From: Sporolactobacillus sp. CQH2019
GTDB taxonomy: Bacteria > Bacillota > Bacilli > Bacillales > Sporolactobacillaceae
Assembly: GCF_028765345.1 (NCBI RefSeq)
Contig: NZ_JARAJZ010000012.1
Span: 1 to 64,000, forward strand
Direction: 5' to 3'
DNA: 64,000 nt
The translations under genes were made by a program, and so were the position numbers. The notes under the pieces were generated by a model. That model was not told the DNA's origin. It did not search any database and saw only the letters and a list, made by a program, of their open reading frames with translations. Positions within the stretch are counted from its first letter, which is position 1. Every line of letters begins with the position of its first letter. Below are positions 25,207-34,649 of the stretch, in pieces.

Positions 25207-25221
25207 TTGCAAACGTATACA
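25207..25221. promoter_or_regulatory. Catabolite-responsive element (cre) at the sor promoter
   Basis: TTGCAAACGTATACA matches the CcpA consensus WTGNAANCGNWNNCW at every fixed position. It overlaps the likely -35 (TTGCAA, 25207-25212) of the sorF-PTS promoter, whose -10 would be in TATATTATA (25227-25235). A 7-bp inverted repeat GCAAGTG/CACTTGC (25236-25257) follows. CcpA binding here would repress sorbose genes when glucose is present. Confidence 0.75.
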
Positions 25222-25263
25222 TGCGTTATATTATAGCAAGTGAAGGTGATCACTTGCTGGTAA

Positions 25264-25275
25264 TCACAAATGAGA
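25264..25275. promoter_or_regulatory. Sor operator copy 4 (TCACAAATGAGA)
   Basis: A fourth, weaker copy of the operator immediately before the sorF ribosome site (GAGAGGTG at 25271-25278). Being downstream of the promoter, it is in a position for repression. Confidence 0.45.
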
Positions 25276-25285
25276 GGTGTTTTCT

Positions 25286-26083
25286 TTGAGCTGGTTGGGT
25301 ATTGAAGAGGGTGTTTTCATTGTAACGGGCGGATCTTCAGGCATTGGTCATGCGGTTGTTCAAGAACTTATTCAGGATGGGGCCAAAGTAGTCAACGCTG
25401 ATCTAAGAGAGGGCTCTTATTTTAACGATAATCTTCTATTCGTTCAAACGGATGTCACGGATTCAGAATCGGTCAATCATATGGTTGAAACGGCAGTCTC
25501 CCATTTTGGTCACATCGATGGTCTTGTTAACAATGCAGGTATTAATCTTCCTCGCTTAGTCGTAGATACAAAAAATCAAAGCGGTAAGTACGAACTTTCT
25601 TTAACAGATTTGCAAAAAATGTTCTCCGTGAATGTACAGGGAGTCTTTCTTACGACTCAAGCCGTTTTACGTTATCTGACAAAACAGAGAAGGGGCGTCA
25701 TCGTTAATATGTCTTCCGAAGCAGGCCTGGAAGGCTCCGTCGGACAAAGCGCATACTCTGCGACTAAGGGAGCAATCAACGGTTTCACACGGTCATGGGC
25801 CAAAGAACTCGGAAAAAATAATATCCGGGTTGTAGGTGTAGCACCCGGTATTCTTGAAGCAACCGGGTTAAGAACTCCTTCATATGAAGAAGCATTGGCT
25901 TATACACGCAATATAACCGTTGACCAGCTCCGCAGGGGATATAGCAGCACCACAACGACCCCGCTCGGAAGAAGCGGCAAATTATCTGAAGTCGCCAATT
26001 TAGTTGCATTTTTTCTTTCAGATCGGGCCGGCTATATAACAGGCGTCACGACCAACGTGGCAGGAGGTAAATCCAGAGGCTGA
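25286..26083 (+). CDS. sorF: Sorbitol-6-phosphate 2-dehydrogenase (SDR family)
   Basis: About 265 residues starting at TTG 25286 (MSWLGIEEGVFIVTGG), seven bases after GAGAGGTG. Classical SDR motifs: TGGSSGIG cofactor loop, NNAG, catalytic Ser in MSSEAG, and YSATK with active-site Tyr/Lys. It oxidises D-sorbitol-6-P to fructose-6-P with NAD, completing the route opened by the PTS and SorE; the two redox steps together are close to neutral. It is first gene of the plus-strand sor operon. Confidence 0.87.
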   Translation: MSWLGIEEGVFIVTGGSSGIGHAVVQELIQDGAKVVNADLREGSYFNDNLLFVQTDVTDSESVNHMVETAVSHFGHIDGLVNNAGINLPRLVVDTKNQSGKYELSLTDLQKMFSVNVQGVFLTTQAVLRYLTKQRRGVIVNMSSEAGLEGSVGQSAYSATKGAINGFTRSWAKELGKNNIRVVGVAPGILEATGLRTPSYEEALAYTRNITVDQLRRGYSSTTTTPLGRSGKLSEVANLVAFFLSDRAGYITGVTTNVAGGKSRG

Positions 26084-26106
26084 TTTCCAAACATGGGAGG
26101 GACAAT

Positions 26107-26532
26107 ATGATGGATTTTATTTTAGTGGGCCACGGCACTACCGGCATAGCTATGAAAAATGCTGTTGAAATGATTTTTGGTGAATCTCCAAGTTTCTATC
26201 CTTTGTCTTTTAAGCCGGGAGAAGGGCTTACCGACCTCTCGAAGAAAATCGAAAAAACCATTGACGATCATAGCCTTTCCAGCGATCGTACACTCGTCGT
26301 CACAGATCTGTTTTGCGGCACTCCTTATAACGTATCCGCGGCTTTAGCAATGAAGGGCAAAGTTAAAGATGTAATTGCAGGAATGTCCCTTCCTATTTGT
26401 CTGGAACTGGCACAAGCCGCGGACAAAGGGACTGTCTCTGAAACCGTAGAGCACATTATACAGGCATCTCCCGCTTATACACGCGCACTCAGTAAAGAAT
26501 TACAGAAACAACCGGATGAAGGTGACTTTTAA
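26107..26532 (+). CDS. sorA: Mannose/sorbose-family PTS EIIA component
   Basis: A 141-residue EIIA of the mannose superfamily. The phosphorylated His is His9 in ILVGHGTTGIAM. DLFCGTPYNVSAALA and the PICLELAQA segment are typical. It receives phosphate from HPr and passes it to EIIB. ATGs at 26107 and 26110 both follow GGGAGGG. Its stop overlaps the EIIB start by one base. Confidence 0.9.
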   Translation: MMDFILVGHGTTGIAMKNAVEMIFGESPSFYPLSFKPGEGLTDLSKKIEKTIDDHSLSSDRTLVVTDLFCGTPYNVSAALAMKGKVKDVIAGMSLPICLELAQAADKGTVSETVEHIIQASPAYTRALSKELQKQPDEGDF

Positions 26533-27023
26533 TGATTATCAATTTAGCAAGGATTGATGACCGTCTCATTCACGGACAGGTAACAACTGTATGGGCGAAG
26601 GGCTCAGATGTCGATCGCATCATTATTGTAAGTGAAGACGTATTTCATGACCCGATCAGAAAGACTCTTTTAAAGCAAGCAGCACCTCCGGGTATCAAAG
26701 TGAATATAGTCGATGTGCCGAAAGCGATTGCCGTCTTCAAAAATCCTAAATACGCAAATGATAAGATTTTCTATTTATTTACTAATCCGATGGAAGTCCT
26801 GAAACTTGTTGAAGGCGGAATACCATTAAACTATTTAAACATCGGCGGAATGCAATTCCGTGAGGGAAAGAAGCAAATCAATAAAGCTGTCTTTATCGAT
26901 AAGGAAGAAGCGGAGGCTTTTAAAAGATTAAACGAATTAGGTGTAGAATTAGATCTTCGCGTTGTGAAAACGGATCCGCACACTGATATTCTGGAAAAAA
27001 TAAAGGAGAAATTCCAAGAATAG
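26532..27023 (+). CDS. sorB: Mannose/sorbose-family PTS EIIB component
   Basis: 163 residues; LARIDDRLIHGQVTTVWAK carries the phosphorylated His14. VSEDVFHDPIRKTLLKQAAPPG and NIGGMQFREGKKQI are conserved in EIIB-Sor. It transfers phosphate to L-sorbose at position 1 during transport. Separate A and B polypeptides, rather than a fused EIIAB as in ManX, fit sorbose-type rather than glucose/mannose-type systems. Confidence 0.92.
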   Translation: MIINLARIDDRLIHGQVTTVWAKGSDVDRIIIVSEDVFHDPIRKTLLKQAAPPGIKVNIVDVPKAIAVFKNPKYANDKIFYLFTNPMEVLKLVEGGIPLNYLNIGGMQFREGKKQINKAVFIDKEEAEAFKRLNELGVELDLRVVKTDPHTDILEKIKEKFQE

Positions 27024-27041
27024 AAAAGAGGAGAATAGAAA

Positions 27042-27854
27042 ATGTCGATTATTCAAGTTATCCTTATTTTTCTATGGTCGTCAATTGTCGGCGCCGGAAG
27101 CGTTCTTGATGAGTTTCAAACCCACCGGCCCTTAATTGCTTGTACAATAACCGGTTTAATTCTTGGAGATCCGATAACCGGTATTATTTTAGGAGGTACA
27201 CTTGAATTAATTGCCTTAGGCTGGATGAACATCGGCGCCGCCCAATCTCCGGACTCAGCTTTAGCCAGTACAATCTCAACGATTTTGGTTATCGTAGGCA
27301 GTCAGAGTATTGCGAAAGGTATTGCCATTGCTTTACCTGTAGCTGCCGCAGGACAGGTTTTAACCGTTATCGCCCGATCGATCACCATTGCCTTTCAACA
27401 TGCAGCAAATAGAGAAGCTGAAAAAGCCAATTTTACAGCCATAGTGGCATTGCATTTCTCTGCTCTATTTGTGCAGGCACTGCGTGTCTCCATCCCAACG
27501 ACCCTGGTTGCCATATTTGTTAATCCCACAATGATTCAGAATATGTTAAATGCTTTGCCGGAAGTTGTAACCGGTGGTTTAGCGGTCGCCGGCGGATTTA
27601 TCGTCGTCGTTGGATATGCAATGGTTTTGAACATGATGAGTGTTAAATATTTAATGCCATTCTTCTATCTTGGTTTTATTCTCGGCGGTTATTTGAAATT
27701 GAGCCTGCTCTCATGGGGAGTTGTCGGTTTAATTGTAGCCATCGTTTATATAGAGCTTAATCCGAAATTCTCTAAACCTTCAGCTTCTTTAGCTGCTGCA
27801 AACGCCGGAGCGATTTCAGATGAGGAATTACCAGAAGACGAATTAGACGATTAA
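27042..27854 (+). CDS. sorC: Mannose/sorbose-family PTS EIIC membrane component
   Basis: A 270-residue integral membrane protein beginning IIQVILIFLWSSIVGAGSVLDEFQTHRPLIACTITG, with the GTLELIALGWMNIGAAQSPDSALAS motif that defines EIIC-Man/Sor. It has several membrane helices and an acidic tail. With EIID it forms the sugar channel. Ribosome site GAGGAG precedes the ATG. Confidence 0.93.
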   Translation: MSIIQVILIFLWSSIVGAGSVLDEFQTHRPLIACTITGLILGDPITGIILGGTLELIALGWMNIGAAQSPDSALASTISTILVIVGSQSIAKGIAIALPVAAAGQVLTVIARSITIAFQHAANREAEKANFTAIVALHFSALFVQALRVSIPTTLVAIFVNPTMIQNMLNALPEVVTGGLAVAGGFIVVVGYAMVLNMMSVKYLMPFFYLGFILGGYLKLSLLSWGVVGLIVAIVYIELNPKFSKPSASLAAANAGAISDEELPEDELDD

Positions 27855-27867
27855 GGAGATGAAAAAG

Positions 27868-28710
27868 ATGAGTGAAAATAAAGCGGTGACAACTTCAGAT
27901 CAAAAACCCGTTAAAGTGACCAAAGGTGACTTATTTAAAACATTTATTTTCGAAAATTTCCAACAGGCATCTTTTAACTTTGAAACGATTCACGGGCTGG
28001 CATTTTGTGTCGATATGATTCCAATCATCAAACGTGTTTATAAGAATAAAAAAGATCAGGTTGCCGCACTAAAGCGTCATTTAACGTTCTTCAATGTCAC
28101 CCCCGGATTATGCGGGCCCGTTGTAGGTGTGACGGCAGCTCTTGAACAGGGACGTGCCAACGGAGAAAAAATTGATACGAAAATGATTCAAAGTTTAAAA
28201 GTCGGCCTGATGGGCCCCTTATGCGGTGTCGGCGATCCCTTGATGTGGGGAACACTTCGCCCCATCTTAGCGGCATTGGGCGCCACTTTAGCATTGCGCG
28301 GATCCTGGCTCGGCCCAATTATTTTCTTCTTCGGTTTTAACATCATCCGGCTTGCTTTAAAATGGTATGGCCTGACTTACGGTTACCATCGTGGTTTGTC
28401 CCTGATAAAGGACCTGAGCGGTAATCTTCTGCCCAAACTGACTGAAGGGGCTACAGTATTAGGACTGTTTGTGATGGGTGTCCTGGTGACAAAATGGACA
28501 ACAATCAATATTCCGCTGGTCATTTCCAAAACGAAAGCGGCTACAACAACGGTGCAGGACATTCTTAACCAACTGATGCCCGGACTGCCTGCGCTCGGTC
28601 TAACGCTGCTGATGGTGTATCTTCTTCGGAAGAAGGTTAATCCAATCATCTTGATTTTCGGATTATTCGGTTTAGGCATCGTCGGATATTGGCTCGGTTT
28701 CTTAAAGTAA
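27868..28710 (+). CDS. sorD: Mannose/sorbose-family PTS EIID membrane component
   Basis: About 280 residues: FQQASFNFETIHGLAFC, FFNVTPGLCGPVVGVTAALEQ and LKVGLMGPLCGVGDPLMWGTLRPI are standard EIID blocks, with membrane helices toward the C-terminus. The ATG at 27868 is nine bases from AAGGAG; an earlier ATG at 27859 touches the ribosome site. It follows EIIC by 13 bp. Confidence 0.92.
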   Translation: MSENKAVTTSDQKPVKVTKGDLFKTFIFENFQQASFNFETIHGLAFCVDMIPIIKRVYKNKKDQVAALKRHLTFFNVTPGLCGPVVGVTAALEQGRANGEKIDTKMIQSLKVGLMGPLCGVGDPLMWGTLRPILAALGATLALRGSWLGPIIFFFGFNIIRLALKWYGLTYGYHRGLSLIKDLSGNLLPKLTEGATVLGLFVMGVLVTKWTTINIPLVISKTKAATTTVQDILNQLMPGLPALGLTLLMVYLLRKKVNPIILIFGLFGLGIVGYWLGFLK

Positions 28711-28731
28711 AATAGATTAGGGTTGATATAA

Positions 28732-28881
28732 ATGACCGATCAAATCATTGCTCTTGTAGGCGGTGTGTTGATACTTTCACTAGGTTTTCTTATGAAAGCA
28801 AGGAAAGGAAAACGTGATTATGTCTATATTCTCTTTGGCTTAATACTCATTGGCATCGGCATGTATAAAATATTGTTTTAA
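28732..28881 (+). CDS. Small two-helix membrane protein at the end of the sor operon (unknown)
   Basis: A 49-residue frame from the ATG at 28732 to TAA at 28879-28881. It begins MTDQIIALVGGVLILSLGFL, has a basic KARKGKR turn, then a second hydrophobic stretch VYILFGLILIGIGMY. The shape is two membrane helices joined by a positively charged cytosolic loop. It begins 22 bp after the EIID stop, with a weak AGGGTTG ribosome site. I do not recognise a family; it is shorter than the DUF956 proteins that often follow mannose PTS genes. Operon position suggests it could be an accessory PTS subunit, which is inference. Confidence 0.6.
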   Translation: MTDQIIALVGGVLILSLGFLMKARKGKRDYVYILFGLILIGIGMYKILF

Positions 28882-28979
28882 TTTTCGTGTAGGGTTCTCT
28901 CTGTGAGTGTTATCAAAAGTTGTGTAAAAGCAGCGTTTTCTGTCGATGATTGATCAAACACGTATCCTATCTTTACCCA

Positions 28980-29020
28980 AAAACAGGGCTGTCTCATTAT
29001 TCAGGCAACCTTGTTTTATC
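28980..29020. terminator. Terminator after the sor operon
   Basis: AAACAGGGCTGTCT (28982-28995) pairs with AGGCAACCTTGTTT (one mismatch, two G-T pairs), followed by TTAT and preceded by an A run, so it could act on both strands. It lies 100 bp past the small membrane protein gene. Beyond it an 18-bp direct repeat of GAACGAACTCCATC occurs twice (about 29035-29068). Confidence 0.6.
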
Positions 29021-29146
29021 CTGTTCTTACTATTGAACGAACTCCATCACCTGAACGAACTCCATCGCGGTGCGGCGATACAGATCGCCTGAATGATTGC
29101 CGGTTTCAGACCTGTTTTTCGGAGACATTTCATCCCGCGAATAAAA

Positions 29147-29542
29147 TTACAGCCGCTTTTCCAAAGATTCGGCTTCATCCCGGCAGCGCCTGGTCCAGCG
29201 AGTTTCAAATTGTCCGTGCGGGAGAATCCGCTCTTTCAGGTCGCTGATAAACACGATCCCCTGCTCTCTGCACCACTTCAGGCGGATTTGATACAAATCT
29301 GCATCCGAATCGTCTTCGTCCAGGAAAACGGGAATCAGAGAAATTTTATTCAGATCATATAGAAAAGCCCGGGCGTGTCCGTCCGCAAAATAAAACTCAC
29401 CGCCGTTCCTTCTAATCGGAAGCGGCATATTTCCTCTGATATTGAGCGGATCAAACGAATCCTTTAAGCGGTCGACTTTGTCCTGATCTAGAAATAGCTG
29501 GCTCGGACGGATCTGATACAAATCGATAAAAAATTTTTTCAA
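29147..29542 (-). CDS. ParB-like N-terminal-domain protein (unknown role)
   Basis: About 131 residues from TTG 29542, preceded by AAGGGAAG; the longer frame to 30139 runs out of frame through the transporter gene. DLYQIRPSQLFLDQDKVDRL followed by MPLPIRRNGGEFYFADGHARAFLYDL matches the ParB/sulfiredoxin fold, where the DGHxRA-type motif forms the nucleotide site. It has no helix-turn-helix or dimer domain of true ParB, so it is not a chromosome-segregation protein. It follows the Bcr/CflA gene by 29 bp and is probably co-transcribed. Function unknown. Confidence 0.7.
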   Translation of the reverse strand: MKKFFIDLYQIRPSQLFLDQDKVDRLKDSFDPLNIRGNMPLPIRRNGGEFYFADGHARAFLYDLNKISLIPVFLDEDDSDADLYQIRLKWCREQGIVFISDLKERILPHGQFETRWTRRCRDEAESLEKRL

Positions 29543-29571
29543 CTGAATGACTTCCCTTGTCTTTCGACCGT

Positions 29572-30810
29572 TCAGGCCGTTCTTCTTCCAATAAACAGCA
29601 GATATACAAGAAATCCGCCTACATCGCAAAGAGCGATTAAAAGCGCCATCGGAAAATAAGTCTGGCTGCCGCCCAATCCGACCAGCGGCGAAAGCAGCGC
29701 ACCGATTGTATTCATGCCCAGTCCGAGGATCGCCGAGGCACTCCCGGCCGCTTTTCCCTGACCCTGCATGGCCATTGAAAAAGCCGTCGAGTTCACAAGC
29801 CCGACCATCGAGACAATAAAGAAAAGCGGAATCATGACAGCGAAAAGCTGAGCGGGACGGAGCAGCAGACTGCCAAATAAGGCAATACTGCCAAATGCTG
29901 CAATCAGTGTGCCTGTCCGCAGAATTTTCCGTTCGTCCACTCTTCCGGCCAGAGCCCCGGCCAGCTGCGACATCATGACGATACCAAAGCCATTTATTGC
30001 AAAAAACAGACTGAAACCTAACGATGAAACATGGAATTGATCCTGCAGGACAAATGAAGATCCGGCAATATAGCAGAACATCGCCCCCGTGATCAATCCC
30101 TGAACGGCGGCGTAGCTTATAAACTGCCCGTCGCGGCACAGCCGGCCGATTGCCGCAAAAGAGCCGGCCATTCCGCCGCTGACCCGTTCAGCGGACGGCA
30201 GCGATTCGGGCAAACCGAACAAGGCCCCGAGGAAAAGAATAAACCCGATCACTCCGAGAACAACAAAGACACCGTGCCACGAAGTAAAACGCAGGATAAA
30301 ACCGCCCGCAATCGGAGACAAAATCGGAAAAATCCCGTTCACCGCCATCAGCATCGAGAAAAATTTGGTCAGTGCCGTTCCGGAATAATAATCACGCGCG
30401 ATCGCTCTCGAGATGACAAGGCCGGCGGATCCCGCAAGCCCCTGCACAAAGCGCAGAAAAATGAGCCAGCCGATCGAAGTGATCATGACGCATAAAAAGG
30501 ATGTCACGGTAAACAGAATCAGTCCGGCCAGCAGCGGACCCCGGCGTCCGTGACTGTCGCTTAAAGGACCGATAACCATCTGGCCGATTGCGAGTCCGAT
30601 CAGGCAGGAGGTAATGCTCATTTGAGCGAGCGATGTCGTCGTCTGCAGATCTTTAGTCAGAAATGGCAAAGAGGGCAGATACATATCCATTGACAACGGG
30701 CCGAACGCACTGAGCGCTCCTAAAATAACGACCAGCCAGAGATGCTTTCCTCCCGCCGTTTTTTTAAGCCTTGTTTTTTCTTCTGCATGATTCAGTGCCG
30801 TCTCCTGCAA
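29572..30810 (-). CDS. Bcr/CflA-family multidrug MFS transporter
   Basis: 412 residues with twelve predicted membrane helices. FGPLSMDMYLPSLP in helix 1, the GPLSDSHGRRGPLL motif A loop and RFVQGLAGSAGLVISRAIARDYYSG are diagnostic of the Bcr/CflA drug:proton antiporters. The frame opens with TTG at 30810, but CAGGAG overlaps that codon, so the true start may be a few codons downstream. The substrate is not predictable. It precedes the ParB-like gene. Confidence 0.85.
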   Translation of the reverse strand: MQETALNHAEEKTRLKKTAGGKHLWLVVILGALSAFGPLSMDMYLPSLPFLTKDLQTTTSLAQMSITSCLIGLAIGQMVIGPLSDSHGRRGPLLAGLILFTVTSFLCVMITSIGWLIFLRFVQGLAGSAGLVISRAIARDYYSGTALTKFFSMLMAVNGIFPILSPIAGGFILRFTSWHGVFVVLGVIGFILFLGALFGLPESLPSAERVSGGMAGSFAAIGRLCRDGQFISYAAVQGLITGAMFCYIAGSSFVLQDQFHVSSLGFSLFFAINGFGIVMMSQLAGALAGRVDERKILRTGTLIAAFGSIALFGSLLLRPAQLFAVMIPLFFIVSMVGLVNSTAFSMAMQGQGKAAGSASAILGLGMNTIGALLSPLVGLGGSQTYFPMALLIALCDVGGFLVYLLFIGRRTA

Positions 30811-31022
30811 ATTTCATTCAGTCCTTCCATCCGACAGCCGATCAAAGGACGGCGTATTCAGCCGCCGCCCCGAAAACGGTCTTCAATCCCGACAGGATAT
30901 AACCTATCATAGCAGAAAAAAAGCCCCGATACTAAAATGAAGGATCGAAAGCTTTCGAACAGATTGATTCTTATAGGAAGGTCCCTTTCATTTATCATCC
31001 GGAAACGATTCCGGCTTTTCAG

Positions 31023-32402
31023 TCAGGCCTGATTTAATTTCTGTTCGGCCAGTTTGATCTGCTTTTCAACCTGATGCGGGGCGGTGCCGCCTTCGCTTTC
31101 GCGGGCACGCATCACATTTTCCGGCTTCAGCGCTTCGAAAATATCTTCTTCAAACAACGGGCTGAACCGCTTGTAGTCGTCCATGCCGAGTTCAAGCAGA
31201 TATTTGCCCTGTTCAATCGCGTAGAGAACCATTTTCCCGGTAATGGCGTGAGCTTCCCGGAACGGCAGGCCTTTTTTGGCCAGATAGTCGGCGATATCCG
31301 TTGCGTTGGAATAGTCCTTCTCAACCGTGCGGCGCATCCGCTCCTTTCTGACTGTCATCGTTTTCAGGATCGGTTCCAGCAATTGCAGCGCGCCGCTGAT
31401 CGTCCGGACCGTATCGAAAATGCCTTCTTTATCTTCCTGCATATCCTTGTTATAGGCGAGCGGCAGTCCCTTTAGAACCGTGAGCAGGCCGATCAGGTGG
31501 CCGAATACGCGTCCCGTTTTTCCGCGCAGCAGCTCGCAGACATCCGGATTCTTTTTCTGCGGCATGATGCTGGAACCGGTGCAGAACGCATCATCCAGTT
31601 CGATAAATTGAAATTCCTGGCTGCTCCACAGCACCATTTCTTCGGAAAGGCGCGACAGATGGACCATGATCAGCGAACAATCGGCCAAAGCTTCAACAAC
31701 GAAATCACGGTCGCTGACGGCATCCATGCTGTTCGGATAAATATCGTCAAAATCGAGCAGTTCGGCCACCCGGCGGCGATTGATCGGGAACGTGGTTCCG
31801 GCAAGCGCCCCGGCGCCGAGCGGAAGCACATTGATCCGCTTCAGGCTGTCCGCAAGCCGGCTTTTGTCGCGCTCGAACATCCAGAAATAGGCCAGCAAAT
31901 GGTGGGCAAACGATACCGGCTGCGCCCTTTGCAGATGCGTATAGCCCGGAAGGATGGTATCCACGTTTTGTTTTGCCTGCTCAAGCAGTGCGGACTGGAC
32001 ATTTTCCAGAAGTCCGATCAGTTCTTTCGTTTTATTCCGCATATAAAGATGCATATCGGTCGCTACCTGATCGTTGCGGCTTCGGCCGGTATGCAGCTTG
32101 CCCCCGACTGCTCCGATTTCATCGATCAGCATCTTTTCAATATTCATATGGACGTCTTCCTGATCAATGGAAAAAGCCGCTTCACCTTTCTTCACCTTTT
32201 CCAGGATTGCGTGAAGTCCCTTTTGAATCGTCTCCGATTCTTCCCGGGAGACAATGCCGCATTCACCCAGCATTTTTACATGGGCAAGGCTCCCCTCGAT
32301 ATCTTCCTCCGCCAATTCCTTATCATAAGCAATCGACGAAGTGTATTCGTCAACCCATTTATTTGTTGACTTCGTAAACCGGCCGCCCCATAGCTTCGCC
32401 AT
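31023..32402 (-). CDS. argH: Argininosuccinate lyase
   Basis: 459 residues from the ATG at 32402 ([14 protein letters not shown]), seven bases after GGAGG; the frame upstream is an artefact of argG in another frame. The fumarase-superfamily signature [12 protein letters not shown] is present, with [12 protein letters not shown] and [13 protein letters not shown]. It splits argininosuccinate to arginine and fumarate, the last arginine step. Its start lies 44 bp inside the 3' end of argG, an unusually long overlap. It is the last gene of the arginine operon. Confidence 0.95.
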   Translation of the reverse strand: MAKLWGGRFTKSTNKWVDEYTSSIAYDKELAEEDIEGSLAHVKMLGECGIVSREESETIQKGLHAILEKVKKGEAAFSIDQEDVHMNIEKMLIDEIGAVGGKLHTGRSRNDQVATDMHLYMRNKTKELIGLLENVQSALLEQAKQNVDTILPGYTHLQRAQPVSFAHHLLAYFWMFERDKSRLADSLKRINVLPLGAGALAGTTFPINRRRVAELLDFDDIYPNSMDAVSDRDFVVEALADCSLIMVHLSRLSEEMVLWSSQEFQFIELDDAFCTGSSIMPQKKNPDVCELLRGKTGRVFGHLIGLLTVLKGLPLAYNKDMQEDKEGIFDTVRTISGALQLLEPILKTMTVRKERMRRTVEKDYSNATDIADYLAKKGLPFREAHAITGKMVLYAIEQGKYLLELGMDDYKRFSPLFEEDIFEALKPENVMRARESEGGTAPHQVEKQIKLAEQKLNQA

Positions 32403-33627
32403 GATCTGCCTCCGTTTCGCTCGTTTCGCTATCGTTCTTGTGCACTTCGGCATTGACTTTCGTCGGCAGCCCCCACAGTTTGATAAAGCCGACGGCCGCG
32501 TTGTGGTCGAATGCATCGCCCTTCGTGTAGGTCGCCAGTTTCTCGTTATACAGGCTCTGATCCGACGTGCGGCCGACGACAAAGTCATTGCCCTTGAACA
32601 GCTTGACACGCACCTTTCCGGAAACAACCTGCTGCGTATTATCAACAAATGCCGACAGCGCTTCTCTTAGCGGCGAATACCAGAGGCCGTCATAGATGAC
32701 CTGTGAGACTTCCTTATCAATCAGCGGCTTGAACTTCGATACCTCTTTAGTCAGTGTGATCGTTTCCAGTGCCTGGTGGGCATGGATCAGAATCAATGCC
32801 GCCGGATTTTCATATACTTCGCGCGACTTGATGCCGACGAGCCGATTTTCCACGTGGTCGATCCGTCCGATGCCGTGCAGCCCGCCCAGTTTATTCAGCT
32901 TCTTGATGATGTCCGTAAAAGAAATCGCCTCGCCGTTCAAAGCAACGGGAATGCCCTTTTCAAAAGCGATCTCGATGTATTCGGGTGTATCGGGTGTTTT
33001 TTCAATCGGGCAGGTCCATTCAAAAGCGGCTTCCGGCGCTTCGTTCCATGGATTTTCCAGAACGCCGGCTTCGCATGCCCGGCCCCAGATATTGGCGTCA
33101 ATGGAAAATGGATTGTCCAGATCAATCGGGATCGGTATATTGTTCTTTTCCGCATACTTGATTTCTTCGTCACGGGTCATCCCCCATTCACGAACCGGAG
33201 CGACAACCTTGAGCGACGGATCAAGAGCCTGAATTGACACTTCAAAACGGACCTGGTCGTTTCCCTTGCCGGTGCAGCCGTGGGCGACGGCAATCGCGCC
33301 TTCCTTGTGGGCGACATCGACAAGCAGCTTGGCAATCAGCGGCCGCGACAGCCCGGAAGAGATCGGATAAACACCCTCGTAAAGTGCGTTCGCCTTCAGC
33401 GCCGGGGCGAGATAGCCTTCCGCAAGCAGATCTTCCGCATCAACGATATAGGATTTGATCGCTCCGACGTCAAGCGCCTTCTGTTTCACCATCGCCAGGT
33501 CCTTGCCCTCGCCGACATTGATGCTCAGGGCGACAACATCGTAGTTATATTTGTCCTGGAGCCATTTAATGCATACCGAAGTATCGAGACCGCCTGAATA
33601 CGCCAATACTATTTTTTCTTTAGCCAT
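32359..33627 (-). CDS. argG: Argininosuccinate synthase
   Basis: 422 residues from the ATG at 33627 ([18 protein letters not shown], the ATP pyrophosphatase loop), after [22 protein letters not shown] and the downstream citrulline- and aspartate-binding segments are intact. It couples citrulline and aspartate using ATP. The C-terminus is about 20 residues longer than usual, with an acidic Ser/Glu-rich tail ending GRPVYEVNK, and it is this tail that overlaps argH. Confidence 0.95.
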   Translation of the reverse strand: MAKEKIVLAYSGGLDTSVCIKWLQDKYNYDVVALSINVGEGKDLAMVKQKALDVGAIKSYIVDAEDLLAEGYLAPALKANALYEGVYPISSGLSRPLIAKLLVDVAHKEGAIAVAHGCTGKGNDQVRFEVSIQALDPSLKVVAPVREWGMTRDEEIKYAEKNNIPIPIDLDNPFSIDANIWGRACEAGVLENPWNEAPEAAFEWTCPIEKTPDTPEYIEIAFEKGIPVALNGEAISFTDIIKKLNKLGGLHGIGRIDHVENRLVGIKSREVYENPAALILIHAHQALETITLTKEVSKFKPLIDKEVSQVIYDGLWYSPLREALSAFVDNTQQVVSGKVRVKLFKGNDFVVGRTSDQSLYNEKLATYTKGDAFDHNAAVGFIKLWGLPTKVNAEVHKNDSETSETEADHGEAMGRPVYEVNK

Positions 33628-33677
33628 TATAAAATCCTCCCCTTTATTATGATTGAAAAATTTATTTATAATGGTTC

Positions 33678-34637
33678 TCAATTGCCTTCCATCAGACACT
33701 TCATAATCGCTTTATGCGCATGCAGCCGATTTTCTGCTTCGTCGAAAACCACGGAATGCGGTCCGTCGATAATACCGGCCGCTACTTCTTCGCCGCGATG
33801 AGCCGGCAGACAGTGAAGAAAAAGATAATCGTTCTTTGCCAGGCGGGCCAAGTCTTCGTTCACCTGAAAACCGTTGAAATCATGCAGCCGTTTTTCCTTT
33901 TCCGCTTCTTCGCCCATGCTCGCCCAGACGTCGGTAATGACAACATCGGCATCTTGCGCCGCCTGCTGAGGAGAATGAGTAAAACTGATTTTACAGCTGT
34001 TTTCCGCCCCGCGTTCTTTTGCCGCGGCAAAAATCGTTTTGTCCGGTTCGTAGCCTTCCGGGCTGGCAACCGTCATATCCATGCCGACAGCGGCGGCACC
34101 TTCAAGAAGAGAATGAGCCATATTGTTATAGCCGTCGCCGATGAAGCAGGCCTTCAGCCCCTTCAGCGTCCCCTTATGTTCATAAACAGTCAGCAGATCG
34201 GCAAGCACCTGAGTCGGATGATGAGTATCGGTCAGTCCGTTGATCACCGGCACATCGGCATAGCGGGCCAGTTCTTCCACTTTTTGATGTGCAAACGTGC
34301 GGATCATGATGCCGTCCACATAGCGGGAGAGCACCCTTGCCGTGTCCGGGATCGGCTCGCCGCGGCCGATCTGGATGTCCCGGCTGCTGAGAAAAAGCGC
34401 CGAACCGCCCAGCTGATACATGCCGGCTTCAAATGAAACCCGTGTCCGAGTCGACGACTTTTCAAAAATCATGGCCAGTGTCTTGCCTTTTAAATAAGGA
34501 TGGGAAATATTTTTTTTCTGCAGCTGCTTCATGTCAAGCGCCTGTTGCAGGAACGTATGAATTTCTTCTGTTGTAAACTCGGCGATTGTCAGAAAGTCCC
34601 TGCCTTTCAGTGTAGAAATCGTACAATCATTAACCAT
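33678..34637 (-). CDS. argF: Ornithine carbamoyltransferase
   Basis: About 319 residues from the ATG at 34637; a GTG at 34646 overlaps the GAGGAG ribosome site. Carbamoyl-phosphate loop [10 protein letters not shown], ornithine and carbamoyl contacts HHPTQ, DVWASMG, and active-site [11 protein letters not shown] are all intact. It makes citrulline from ornithine and carbamoyl phosphate. The biosynthetic operon context identifies it as anabolic rather than the ADI-pathway enzyme. Confidence 0.95.
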   Translation of the reverse strand: MVNDCTISTLKGRDFLTIAEFTTEEIHTFLQQALDMKQLQKKNISHPYLKGKTLAMIFEKSSTRTRVSFEAGMYQLGGSALFLSSRDIQIGRGEPIPDTARVLSRYVDGIMIRTFAHQKVEELARYADVPVINGLTDTHHPTQVLADLLTVYEHKGTLKGLKACFIGDGYNNMAHSLLEGAAAVGMDMTVASPEGYEPDKTIFAAAKERGAENSCKISFTHSPQQAAQDADVVITDVWASMGEEAEKEKRLHDFNGFQVNEDLARLAKNDYLFLHCLPAHRGEEVAAGIIDGPHSVVFDEAENRLHAHKAIMKCLMEGN

Positions 34638-34649
34638 GTTTGTCACTCC

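Noticed and set aside
29543-30139. N-terminal extension of the ParB-like frame to 330 codons
   Set aside because: This part runs in another frame of the Bcr/CflA transporter gene. The ParB-like domain begins at the TTG at 29542 with its own ribosome site.
32403-32648. N-terminal extension of argH by 82 codons
   Set aside because: It is an out-of-frame reading of argG, and the conserved MAKLWGGRF start at 32402 has a ribosome site.
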